A DNA stretch of 64,000 nucleotides from Theristus sp. LFF4_11 (lineage: Eukaryota; Nematoda; Chromadorea; Monhysterida; Xyalidae), in the NCBI GenBank assembly GCA_030248135.1, contig JASANC010005653.1:1-64000 (forward strand). Reading direction: 5' to 3'. Every line of letters begins with the position of its first letter. The first letter of the stretch is position 1. The notes under the pieces were generated by a model. It did no database searches. It was not told the origin of the DNA and worked only from the letters and a program-made list of their open reading frames with translations. Positions 10,796-21,520 of the stretch are shown piece by piece. The translations under genes were made by a program, and so were the position numbers.

Positions 10796-13700
10796 ATGGG
10801 GTATCAGAGTTTGAAGTTGCAGTTGCTGCCGAACAGCGGTCAGTCAACAGCCAGCCGCATTGCAGTCTCATTCCGAATGGGTGACCGTGCGTTTTACGCG
10901 GCCGCTGACGTGCTGACCCGGGTGGCCGCACGGAAACAGAGTGTTCGCAATCTGGTGCTCAACCACACGTTTCAGGTGAGCTGCCAATGTCCACGTTTAT
11001 CCAGGTTGCTTATTTTTGGTTCAAACCAATTCTGGTTGATGTGCTTTCCCTGCTGATGGCATATGTCGTAATGTGCAAACGCTTCCTCTTTATTTGTGAT
11101 GCAGTTTTTTGTGTTGTTTTTGCCATTCGCCCGTCAGTCAGTGCCACCGCTTGCAGATGCTGTAAACTGTGGCATATTCACTGCGTTTTGCATGGATGAC
11201 CAGTTGGCCGTTTTCGAGGCAAGCGACAACGCACAGCGTTGCACAAACTCTGAACATGACACTGACGATTACAACGACAAGTGCTGCACCCATCAAGCAA
11301 CGACAAGCGCGTCAGCAACAACTAAAACCATGAGTGACAACCAAAAGCGACCGAAATTCGGAAATCGGTACTTAACGGACGACGCAAACGTGTTCGAGCA
11401 GAATGCCTGGGACAACGTGCAATGGGACGAGCAAAGGCTGGCAGACGCTGAAAGACTGGTCGCTGTGCAACAGTCGAACCAAATGGACCCAAGCAAGGCG
11501 CAACAATTGGAAGAGCATGCGGCTGAAAATTGGAATCGTTTTTATGAAACACACGCGAGCGGCTTTTTCAAGAACCGCAACTGGTTGCTCACAGAGTTTC
11601 CGGAATTGTTGCAGCAGAACGATGCAGATCCATCTGAGCCGTTGCGAATGCTCGAAGTTGGCTGTGGCGCCGGCAACACGGTTTTTCCGATTCTGCAACA
11701 CGAGGCCGAATGCAAAACGAGCCGTGTGTTCGTGTACTGCTGTGATTTTGCGCCGAGCGCCGTGCAGCTGGTGCGTTCGAATGCGCTGTACTCGAGCGCA
11801 ACATGCTGCGCGTTCGTCTGGGACGTCACGAAGCGTGCGCGCTGTGCTGCAGCTGACAGTGACAGCAGCGCCACCATCCCAATACAGCGTGCCAGCCTCG
11901 ACGTCGTCTCACTGATCTTCGTTCTGTCCGCCATTCCGCCGGACAAACAGCAGCAAGCCGTTGAGAACGTTGTCGACCTGCTGAAACCCGGCGGCAAACT
12001 GTTGTTTCGTGACTACGCGCGTTACGACATGACGCAGCTGCGGCTGCGTGCGTCCGCGAACATTCGCGAGCATTACTACGCACGTGCTGACGGCACCTTT
12101 GTGACGTACTTCACTGAGCACCAAGTGCACGCGCTCTTTGTGGACAAGTGTGCTCTGCGCAAGGTCGCTGCATCAGCAGACAAACGATTGATTGTGAACA
12201 GAGCGAAACAGACGAAAATGTACAGACATTGGCTGCAAGCGACTTACGAGAAAACTCAATCATGTGATTGTTGATGTTTCTTGCAGTTTGGATGATTGAC
12301 GGTTGTCGCTATGTTGTTGCTGCAGAACGCTGTTGGGGACTGCTGACATTGTTTTAGACTCATGCTTTCAATTTCAACAGGCCCATGAATTATCAATAAT
12401 AGCTATTGATATGTTGATAAAGAATTGAAAATCGTTTTGTGACCGTGGTTTTTGCTGTTGAAAGCGAAACAGAAGCCTTTACAATCGGTTCAATCATACT
12501 CATACCTTTGCAGTTTTGAAGAAAAATCATTTTCAGAATAAAAAGCAACTGTATCGCCTGTGCTGCGAGACGCTGAAGCATCGTCGTACACTGGACGCGA
12601 TTTTGGAAAAATCTTGCGAACTGACCACTGAGTTTCTGGGTGAAACATTCGCGAACAAGTTCAGCAATGATAACAAGAAAACTGCGTCAGAGAATCAACA
12701 GAATTTATTGTTGGTTTTGTTATGCGAAGCGCTGTACGGAAAATACGGTCTCAGATGTTCGAAGAAGTTGGCCCGTTCGTTGAATGAGAAATTGCCACAG
12801 CTGCAGATCTTGGTCAGTCGTTAGCGTTTGGGTTACCACCACAATGTGGCGTTTGCAACAATTTGAATAGACTTATGATAAAGGGAGAATCAGATAGCAA
12901 TCTTTTTACAGAAGTCTGAACTGGAAAGTGTGGAATGTCGTGACGACAAGAAACAAGATCAAGCTGAAACGTCACAAAGCAGTGCCAACTGGTTGCTGCC
13001 ACGGTACGCTCGTGTGAACACGCTGAAGAGCACCGTGGAAGAAGCTTGCTCAAAACTGCTCAGCGACCACTGGCGCTTGGTTGATTTCCCGAAAAACACA
13101 TGCAAATGGAAACGGTCCGTGTATTTCGACTTTCACAGCACTCAAACCATCTTGCAATGATTTCATAGCATTTTCAATTTTTCTCGCTTGCAGTTACAAA
13201 AAGCTTGTGACTAAAATGGCGTCAAACGAGTTTTTTATTGATCCGCACATTGCAACGGTTTTGGTGTTTCCGCCGAGAACGGACTTGCATTCACATTCGA
13301 TGGTCACTGCAGGGCAACTGGTGCTGCAAGACAAGGTATTTCTTGTCATTTCATGTGCCTGTTGTTTTTCACGCCTAATATTGCTGTTTCAGGCAAGCTG
13401 TCTGCCAGTGCTATGCCTCGCCCCAACTGCTGGCTCAGTGTTGCTTGATTGTTGTGCTGCGCCGGGAATAAAAACGTTTCATCTAGCGAGCGAAATTCAA
13501 AATAGTGGGTGAGTTTCGAAAATTGTGTGTGGGTGGAGGGAAACGGAGCGCAAACTGGACTACTTTACAACTGGTACAGATGAAAAGCAATTGAAACGGA
13601 ATTTTCCACGTGCTTCAGGCAAATTTTTGCGTTCGACCGGGACAAGATGCGATTGGCGGTCATGAAACGTTTGATGGCTTCCACTGGTGCTGACGTTTGT

Positions 13701-16700
13701 GTGCAAATCGAACATTCGGATTTTTTGCGTTCCGATGTTTTGCGCGATCGACGGCTTAGAAAGGTTTGATATAAAGGCTTTGGTTTACAAGATAAATACA
13801 TGCTCTGATTTTTCAAACTTCGAATTCAGGTACAGTACGTGCTGGTTGACCCGCCTTGCAGCGGAGGCGGCATTGTGTCACGGCAGAGCAACATTGTCGA
13901 TCAAGACGAATGTTCTTCGAACCGTGTCGCTGACGAACGTCGACTCAAATCGCTCGCAAATCTGCAGGTTGTTTGGTGTTCGTGATCGTGAGCAATAATC
14001 GAGCTAAAACGTTTGCCGCTCAAAAGTTTAGCCACAAGCTTTTGAATTTGGGGCTTCACAAACACACACACACACTACACACACTTACAATATCACCACA
14101 ATACAAGAATAATATCCGACTGAATGATTAACGCTATAAACCAACTAAATTAACCCGAGCTACTACGTATTGTGCAGAGTAAACTAAAAGTAAACGGTGG
14201 GTGCAACTGCAACTTTAAAGCACCGCAGTTCGGGAGCGCTTGTGAGCTGCGGCTCGTACACTTTCAAAATTCAAACTCTTTGAAAAATAAAACTACCTAT
14301 TGAATGCCTAAATAAGCGACAAACAACCAGCAGTATAGACAAACACAAACGGCGGATAGAAGTGATCAAAACTAAATTACCATCAAACTGATGAAAATAT
14401 TTTTTTGTTCCATTGATTCAACGATTTTTCGAAAAGAGCAAGAAATGCAAGTCGCACGACTCTTCCCTCGTTTGTGTGACCTTTGTTTGTTTTATTGCCG
14501 CTTTCCGCCTGGCGCTACCCCCGCTGCTCATCGCGCTGAACTTTGTGACGCCCGGTTTTGGCGGTTTTGCCGCCTTGGCCGCCCCGCGCTTGTCCGTGGT
14601 CGTCTCACTGCTCAACGTTTGTGTTCGTGTGTCGTCCTAAACAGCACACAGCCGAGTCAATTGAGACTAAAGAGTTTGTTGATGATGGTCAAGTGCAAAC
14701 ACCTGCAGATCAGCGGAACACGCAACGTTCCAGCCGGTTGCGGTCATGGCAGCCACAATGATGGCAACAATGTGCCTGGCCAGCAGGGCGTCGCCTTGTT
14801 GTGCCGGTGCCCACGGTCGCCCCTTGAGGTTGTATTCCTCGGTTGTGCCGGCGAATGTATCTGTACAGAGTACAAACTGGTGCACTCAAAAAATCGTCTA
14901 TGTGATGGCTTGTTTTTGGCCGCCAATCGTGTATGTGATGGCTCGAATTTTGCCGCCAATCGTGTAATGTAATGTAATGTTGAATGATGTGTGGAAAAGC
15001 CGCACACTGAAAAAATGTTTCGCGCCAGAGCGTAGTTCGAATATGAATTAAAATAAATTTTCTTTAGTGAGAAAACTTTCTGACTGGTTTTTTTCTCAGT
15101 TTCTTGCACGAATCTGTCGTCAGAATACGTTAAGTTTTTGCTCATTTAAAATTGCCGCGCAGCCATGAAACATTTTTTCTATCTGTGGTGCGTGCAAACG
15201 CATATTGGGTCACGTTTAATAAGAAAGATAATATGTGCTGGCTCGAATTTTGCCGCCAATCGTGTAATGTGATGGTTCGAATTTTGCCGCTAATCGTGTA
15301 TGTTATGGCTTGATTTTGGCCGCCAATCGTCTACTCTTGAACCGGACGTATTGTAGTTTAGTTTTGTTTCTCAACTGTACACACCGCGATCGTCAATTGC
15401 TTCGTGTCCGAGAGTGGATGTGAGCACTTTGTCAATGATGCGACGTTCCTCGTCGCCCATCTTGATCAGCCACAGTTTGTCACTGCCGACCGCTTGAATT
15501 CCGGCGTACTTCATTGAACGAACGTCACCACGACGAAATACCATTGCCTGGTACATTCGATCACTATGTCTCTGCTGCAGTTTTACCTTGCATGTTGCTT
15601 TACAAAAATGACCAAAAGAACTTGTCAATCAATTGATAACGTTCTCCGGCTGATTGTGGAAGTTGTACTCGCTTGTGAAAACAATGGGCCAACAGGTTTT
15701 CGGTTTGGTAAAAACCCTTTAATCTCCAGATTTTTGACATTCGTTTTATTCCGATTTTGACATGTGTGCCGATGTACCGATTTGTCTCTGATCTGCTGGG
15801 ACATATCGGCCGTGCAGACGAGATGCCACCCTGCACAGGCGAGCTCTTCCAGTAGTGCCAGAATGAGCATGCGCACTTCATTTGCGAACTCCTTGCTGAC
15901 ATTCTGATTGTGCCAAGGACTCGCTTTCAGATGAAATGTGATCACCTAAATCACGCAGAAAGTCTTGACAGACATGAAAAGACGTGGTGCATGTAAAACT
16001 GAAAAGAAATCAAAGCAACCGTTTGTGATTCCGGTACGGTCGGATTCAGTCCTGCTGACCATTCAGCCTCCAGTAGTCGGGTGACCATTTGTTGAGTTTC
16101 AAACGGAAAATTCAACATCATCAGAGCATCCGCATCAAATAAGACAACCATTGCAAAATCTGTTTCTTCCGTCACACTGTGCTCGTTCTGAACATATTTC
16201 TTTGCTGTTAGGCCTTTGTCACACAAAAAGATTTTTAAAATGTAAACTAACGTGAATGAAAAAAAGCGAATCTTGGTCGCCGTCCAAGCATGCTGGGGCA
16301 ACCAATTCGTAGCCAGACCGGTGCAATTCGGACATCATGCCAAGCAAAGCATTCACACCAGAGATTCTCTGCAAAAAACCAATAACTTCAATAGCGCAGT
16401 GAAATTCGAGTGACTTTGTTTTTGAAAGGGCATCAGTGTGCGGGTCGCTCAAAATGACCACCAGTCATGGCGAACCTGTGCTATGTCCTTCGGAGACCAT
16501 GGTTGTCCGGCGAGCGTTAGTTCCACTGCGCCAGAGCCACTGTTCAGCAGCGTTTCTGCTTTCGCATTCACTTGCACCTCGCAATGTGCTGCGACTCCTT
16601 GGCGTACCAGCGTTTGCAGCGTTTCGCTTGAGTTCAACATTACCAATTTGTTCGAACTCTCAAAGCGTATGCAGGAGACGCCGTCTTTGCCCTTTTAACA

Positions 16701-19627
16701 GTAAAAAGTGCTAATGAGTACGATAACCGTGGAGATCGCTTTCCGATTCAGTTCTGCTTGTGTGAGCTTTCTTTTTTTGTCAAAAAAATGTTTCCTTAGA
16801 CTGACCGTTGTGGGTTTCCCTTTCAAAAAGATTAGTTCCGCTTCATCCAACGTCAAAAAGAAGTCGGTTGCCGTGACCAAATGCCAACCAAGTGAACTCA
16901 AAGCATCCAGCAAAGCACAAAACATGACGAAGGGCTTTGCCGTGGTCCATACAGTCTGTTCGCCTTCATAGTTCGCCAGTTTGTACGCATGAACGGTCGG
17001 GTGTGGCGCTTGCTCTTCTTGAATGCCGCCTAAATCATGTATCGCTTTGATTAATATGCTCATAATTTACAGTCCATCTGGCTAATATACGGCTTATGTA
17101 CGTTTGTTTCACACATGTGCAGTTGATACATGCATTCCGTGCAGGCTGATGCATGCAGTCTGTGCGGACATTGCTGTGGAGGCGTAGTTCGCCTGCACAG
17201 AATGCATGTCACGTGTGTGCAGCCAACCAATCAGCTAGTTGTATTATTAGCCAGATGGACTGTGACTGTATGAACCTTACTTCCAAAAACCGAAAATGTG
17301 GACCAATGAATACGCTCGTACATAACTTTTCATCATCGTCTAAGAGCATCTTTGGAAAGTTAGTCGGGGTGAATCGGGAACATTTGCAGCAGGTTTGCTT
17401 CAAGACCTAACAAACATATGGTAGTTCGGTACTCTGCAGGCCCGCAGCGTGTAACATTTTTTATTTTGGTCCCGCGTCTCAATGCGCGCGTACATTGGTA
17501 AGCAGTCTCATGCACGACGCGGGAATTCAAAACTGGCAAAGAGATCCGAGTCCTTTAAATAAGGCCGGGTGACCATAATTCTGAATTATGGTACTACAAA
17601 AAGATTGAAACTAGTTTCCTTTTACGTCTACAACTGCATTGCGTCGCAGGTCTTTAAGAAAAGATAATAATAGGCCAACAACAATGGTGCTACCTGGCCA
17701 GTGTTTTTCGATTGTCGCCTTTATCGCGTCCTGTACTTCGTTTTTTCCATGCAGCGTGCTCAGTATTCCTTGTTTGTCGTGGAAACGCATCGTAAATATA
17801 CCGAACGAATCCGGCACTGGTCGCACATAACGACCGGCGCTGTTTCCCATGGTCGATTTTTTGCAGTGAAGTTCAAGGAATCACCGATTTTTGAGCGATT
17901 ACTGGTTTTGAAGGAATTGAAGGTCAGGACTCAAAACAATAGCCCGAGTGCAGTAACACACAACAGTAGGTAAAACACAGTGAACGATCAAACAACTAAC
18001 ATTTGATTAAAATCAAGCCACCAACTAGCATGAATGCTCTGTCTATCAGCTAGTTTTTATTCACACAGTGGGCTTGTGTCGCTTGCATTGTTTCGTTTTC
18101 AGTGGTGATCGTTGATGGATTTGAAATGATAAATTATCTGCTTCTCCAGTCTGAAACGAAGTAATCTAATATTTGAAATTGCCACCTTTCATTCTGAAAC
18201 ACATGAACTCCATGACTACCAGCAGTTAAAAAAAGTTTTTTGTTTTCAGTTGGTCGCAGTCTCCTCCATTCGGAAAAAAATTGATTTTTATCTTATTGTG
18301 CTTCAGTGGTTATGTTATGTTATGCAGAGTGGTCCAAAAGTAGTGGGTACAATTTTGAATCGACCTAACTCGCCAACGCTTGGACCGTTTGAGCTGAAAT
18401 TTTAGTCGCTTACTTAGGAAGCTCAAACTTAGACCTCCACTATTTTTAGCCTAAACGAAAGAACATTGCCTCTGTGCGAGAGCAATTCGAAAAAAACAAA
18501 TTTTTGCATGAAAAACAGCATTTTTTCTGTCTCACATCGGATTTATTCATCGATAACGTCAAAAAAGGCAATACAACTATTTCTGGTTTCAATTCCTTGT
18601 TCACACAATGGCGAAGATTTTCATTTTCACTCCTCAATTGCCCTCAAAAGCCGAAAACCGTGGACTCGATGAAGGAAATGGTTGTGAACGCGTTTCAGCA
18701 CGTGGACACTGAATTGTGCCAGCAAGTGATCTTGTCAGTGGCCATAGGGCCCGATTGTGCATTGAAGCTTGCGGCTCACATTTCGAGAAGGATCAGCTTT
18801 GATTTTTGACAGTTTTTTGCTCAATTTGTGACGTTTTCGATGAATATAAATCCGATGTGAGACAAAAAATGCTGTTTTTCATGCAAAAATTCGTTTTTTT
18901 TTCGAACTTTGCTTTCGCACAGGGGCAATGTTTTGGCTAAAACTTGGTGGAGGTCTAAGTTTGATTTTTTTAAGTAAGCGATTAAAATTTCAGCTCAAAC
19001 GGTCTAACCGTTGGCGAGTTAGAGCGATTCAAAGTTGTACCCACTACTTTTGGACCACTCTGTATTTTGCTTCATGATTATTCATAATATGCTGCTTTTG
19101 ATTTTATTAAAAAATTTGACGTTAACAAAGCTGCCTAACACACTTTGTTCCGACAAGGCTAATTCGATTGTTATAATTCGGCATGGCAAATAGATATTCG
19201 AGTTTGCCCGAAACATCCTGACTGGCTTTTCGTGTTTTTCAATCATTCAAAATTCTATTGTGGTTTCACAAACGGAATTGTGTCATGAGCGTACCCTTGT
19301 GGATGGCCTCGTTTCATTTCTTCATTTTGAAACAACTGCTAATTGTTTCAGGCAATGCTGCTAAAGCACGCCTTGAGGCTGCCAAACGTCACCCGTGTCG
19401 TCTACTCAACGTGCAGCATGGAAGAACGTGAAAACGAAATGGTTGTTGCAGAGGTCATATGCGAATCGGAGTTTTCTGAAAGATTCCAGCTAGCTAACGC
19501 GATGCCACAATGGACGCCAAGGGGTGTGCCGGGATATGGTTTTTCGGACAAGGTGCTGCGTGCCTACCCGGAGAAAACGCTCACAAATGGATTCTTTGTC
19601 GCTATTTTTGAGAGTGTGAATGAATGA
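10796..19627 (+). CDS. NSUN5: NSUN5-type rRNA cytosine-C5 methyltransferase, host of two nested genes
   Basis: NOL1/NOP2/Sun-family SAM-dependent m5C methyltransferase. The family (NSUN5/Rcm1) methylates one large-subunit rRNA cytosine in the nucleolus. Inferred exons: 10796-10975, 12537-12812, 12912-about 13113, about 13194-13335, about 13394-13508, about 13620-13765, about 13830-13967 and 19352-19627. Phases join where checked. Exon 1 has the NSUN5 start (MGDRAFYAAADVLTRV, internal ATG at 10877), here with a 27-residue extension. Exon 2 continues with NKKQLYRLCCETLKHR. The SAM site is LLDCCAAPGIKT (near 13440). Both family cysteines are kept: DPPCSGGG (near 13855) and VVYSTCSMEE (near 19400). 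The C-terminal GFFVAIFE matches the family. Intron 1 (1,561 bp) contains a METTL2/8-like gene on the same strand. The 5,384-bp intron 13968-19351 contains an opposite-strand gene and a transposon relic. Confidence 0.93.
11330..12274 (+). CDS. METTL2: METTL2/8-type tRNA m3C methyltransferase, intronless, nested in NSUN5 intron 1
   Basis: SAM-dependent methyltransferase of the METTL2/METTL8 (Trm140) family, which makes 3-methylcytidine at position 32 of certain tRNAs. From the ATG at 11330 it reads 314 codons without interruption. Family blocks: FGNRYLTDDANVFEQNAWDN at the N-terminus, HASGFFKNRNWLLTEFPEL, SAM motif I LEVGCGAGNTVFPIL, VYCCDFAPSAV, DVVSLIFVLSAIPPDK, LKPGGKLLFRDYARYDM, and a final RAKQTKMYRHWLQA. 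The frame is open upstream to 11096, so 78 extra residues are possible. It is phase-compatible with the NSUN5 exon 1 donor through an acceptor at 11104. It lies wholly inside the NSUN5 intron on the same strand. Absence of introns in a genome where every other gene is split suggests a retrocopy. Whether it has its own promoter is unknown. Confidence 0.93.
   Translation: MSDNQKRPKFGNRYLTDDANVFEQNAWDNVQWDEQRLADAERLVAVQQSNQMDPSKAQQLEEHAAENWNRFYETHASGFFKNRNWLLTEFPELLQQNDADPSEPLRMLEVGCGAGNTVFPILQHEAECKTSRVFVYCCDFAPSAVQLVRSNALYSSATCCAFVWDVTKRARCAAADSDSSATIPIQRASLDVVSLIFVLSAIPPDKQQQAVENVVDLLKPGGKLLFRDYARYDMTQLRLRASANIREHYYARADGTFVTYFTEHQVHALFVDKCALRKVAASADKRLIVNRAKQTKMYRHWLQATYEKTQSCDC
14058..14087. 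repeat. (AC)n microsatellite
   Basis: Imperfect run of AC/CA dinucleotides at the start of the long NSUN5 intron. Confidence 0.8.
14418..17850 (-). CDS. Unrecognised multi-module protein gene nested antisense in the NSUN5 intron
   Basis: I do not recognise this family. Minus-strand exons are joined by plausible short introns. The start MGNSAGRYVRPVPDS is at 17850 and the stop at 14418-14420. A module recurs at least four times: a strand-like segment ending in (L/K)xGxPW or similar, a gap, a hydrophobic helix, then G-W/Y-x-L/V-V. Copies: ALLDALSSLGWHLVTATD (near 16.9 kb); LTLAGQPWSPKD (near 16.5 kb), continued by MMSELHRSGYELVAP (near 16.3 kb); HLKASPWHNQN with LEELACAGWHLVCTADMS (15.95-15.79 kb); and LKGRPWAPAQQ with AAMTATGWNVACSADL (14.83-14.70 kb). 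Between copies lie segments such as VVLFDADALMMLNFP (near 16.12 kb) and KYAGIQAVGSDKLWLI (near 15.5 kb). Last intron 14637-14702. The final exon is basic and Lys/Ala/Pro-rich. No enzyme motif, signal peptide or membrane segment is evident. Confidence 0.6.
14900..15335. repeat. 35-bp minisatellite blocks (GGCTCGAATTTTGCCGCCAATCGTG)
   Basis: Two short arrays (14905-14972 and 15238-15332) of the same roughly 30-35-bp unit lie between the last exons of the nested minus-strand gene. Confidence 0.7.
17070..17262. mobile_element. TIR element, about 190 bp (CAGTCCATCTGGCTAATA ends)
   Basis: Terminal inverted repeats of about 18 bp (CAGTCCATCTGGCTAATA at 17070; the reverse complement ends at 17262) with TA on the left and TG on the right. 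This suggests a decayed TA target duplication and a Tc1/mariner-type MITE. The interior GTT/CAATCAGC segment recurs next to related ends at 21.43-21.48 and 32.15-32.20 kb. Confidence 0.6.
17455..17650. repeat. Dispersed repeat B, copy 1
   Basis: Starts with TTTTATTTTGGTCCCG, contains CGCGGGAATTCAAAA.TGGCAAAG and GATCCGAGTC, and ends with AAAGATTGAAACTA and TACGTCTA. A second copy in the same orientation lies at 55.015-55.18 kb in a LIN-10 intron. Confidence 0.7.
18324..19063. mobile_element. Foldback/mariner-type element with about 230-bp inverted ends
   Basis: Ends in CAGAGTGGTCCAAAAGTAGT and its reverse complement. Inverted arms of roughly 230 bp surround a 270-bp core. TA follows the right end and TG precedes the left, suggesting a decayed TA duplication. 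The core reads in frame as a peptide like a Tc1/mariner transposase C-terminus (PKTVDSMKEMVVNAFQHVD, then CQQVI), with no DDE catalytic region. It is a non-autonomous relic in the long NSUN5 intron. Confidence 0.65.
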
Positions 19628-19984
19628 CAGTTGCTTGTTAAGCAAGAAACTGATAAAGTGGTTCTGTGTGTAAAGTTTTGGTTGAAAAATTCAAAAAAAA
19701 TTCATGCCGATGCAGTAGAAATTGAGGAAATGTAATAAACTTCTGATAAATAGACACGTGGGCAGAATTCTTTTGATATTGCACTTGTTATTTGTTTGCA
19801 TCTCGACAATGTCTCAGATAAAGGCAGTGATCAATTTTTGTCATAAAAAACGACAGATTGTTGAACAGCCTTTGACATTGTCAAGTTACTTCAGGTGTCT
19901 GCCCTCTGTTCTGTTAGTGCTGTCGTTTATGTTTGGTCCGGTTGTTTATGTCAAAACAAAACTGGTTCTGTTGAAGTCAACAAG

Positions 19985-20800
19985 ATGGAAGTGCAAGAGT
20001 GCGTTCTGTATGGTTCGGTATTCCGCCAAGAGGAGCCAATGCTGAGGCAACGTCTCGAGGGCCTATGTGAAACGTCAGCCATTCCGTTTCGAGAGCAAGA
20101 ATGGGCGTTCGAATTGCGAATCGACGAGCCGCCCGCACCGCCGGTGCTCAAAGTGCGCTTGCGTCGCACCTTGGACCGAAGCCTGCAGTGTCCGTACCAG
20201 CTGAGGTGCGTTGGCAAATGGCATGCCATCAGTCACTGGCTTTTCGTTCGTTTTTAGTCGTATTCACTGGGTTGGCTGGTCGTCAAACGAACTCATGATA
20301 AACCATGGTAACTGAGTAGACTTTGATTTTTGAGCGTTTTTCACATCTTGCCACAGGTACATCGGTGCACCAGAGCCCGACCCGCAGTGTCCGGTGACCG
20401 TTCGAAAAACGATCGACTCCTTGATTCACACGGACAACATCATGTTCTTCATGAGGCAACTCGGTTTCCGTCTCACGCATCAGTACGACGTTGAGGGGGT
20501 CAGTCGGATTTTTTTTTAATTTGGAAACTGTAACTTTGTTTCTGAATTTTGAAATGATGATGACAGGTTCTGTACACGAAGGGCCGTCTGAAGGTGCTGC
20601 TGATACAAATCATCAAAGCAGCCGATCAGCCGGGCTTTCCGCCTGAGTCTTGTCGTGAGCCGTTGAGCAAGGACTCGGTGTTGGTTGAACTGAACATGCC
20701 TTGTACACCGGGTGAGGACTACAGACAAGTGGCACGCACTGTCAACGAGTTCGGCGATCAGTTGAAGCCACTGGTGTTGACCGAGAAAATCGATTATTGA
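19985..20800 (+). CDS. MED18: Mediator complex subunit 18
   Basis: Head-module subunit of Mediator, a nuclear co-activator that contacts RNA polymerase II (MED18 pairs with MED20). Three exons: 19985-20205, 20357-20498 and 20567-20800, with all phases joining. Family blocks: VQECVLYGSVF at the N-terminus, RRTLDRSLQCPYQLRYIGAPE across intron 1, NIMFFMRQLGFRLTHQYDVEG, LYTKGRLKVLLIQI, and the terminal FGDQLKPLVLTEKIDY. About 200 residues, normal for MED18. It begins 357 bp after NSUN5 on the same strand. Candidate poly(A) signal at 20884-20889. Confidence 0.93.
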
Positions 20801-20883
20801 TTTGCAACGATTTGTTGTCACTTGTATTTGAAACGTGTGTATTTTGTGTTGTCCACTGCTTTGTTCTTGGTGATGTTTGAAAT

Positions 20884-20889
20884 AATAAA
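20884..20889 (+). terminator. Candidate poly(A) signal of MED18 (AATAAA)
   Basis: AATAAA about 85 bp after the MED18 stop codon. Confidence 0.5.
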
Positions 20890-20998
20890 CTAACTCAGGC
20901 GGTTGACGATTTTTTTGTGGAGTATTTATTTAAGGCAAAAAACCGGTTATTTATTTTGCAAGAAAAACTTTTATAGTTTTATTTCCTATGCCAAGCCT

Positions 20999-21520
20999 AG
21001 TTAATACCACCCCACACCACACGACCGTCCATTAGATACCCGATAGCTTCATGGCCACACAACTGAAACTTCATTGCTACAATGAATGGACATGGCGCAC
21101 CCAATGAATCAATTGTTAAAAGCGGGATGAAAACCGTCGAAATCGTTGGAAGCAAGTTTTGTTATTTTGTTTGTTTGTTTTAAATTTGTTTTGAACACGC
21201 AGCAGCGGCCAGCGGTACGTTTGAAAGCAAAAATTCTCGACGACGTCGTCGCCGTCAATCAACCAAAAAAACTTCAGTTTACTAATTTTTTACCAATTCA
21301 AACGTTTGGAATTTTGTAGTTTTTGATTTAGAATTTTTTCGGCATGAAAAAAAATGAAAACAAACCGCTGAACAACAAAAAAACATGATATTTTCTGAAT
21401 CCCGTTCCCAGGGGTGCGGAGCGTGAGGAGCCGACCAATCAGCGAGTTGCATATATTAGCGAGATAGACTGTATGTGTTGGTGAATTCGCGTCTGTCAGT
21501 TGCCCGCAACGTGATCGCTA
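20999..21520. repeat. Dispersed element C; homologous block inverted at 39.82-39.96 kb
   Basis: The left part (AATACCAC...CACACGACCGT...GATACCCGATA) and right part (CGTCTGTCAGTTGCCCGCAA and CGTGATCGC) both occur in inverted order and closer together at 39820-39960. The distal copy looks like an internal deletion derivative. Confidence 0.55.

Noticed and set aside
11542..11997. 151-codon minus-strand frame
   Set aside because: Antisense shadow of the METTL2/8 coding sequence.
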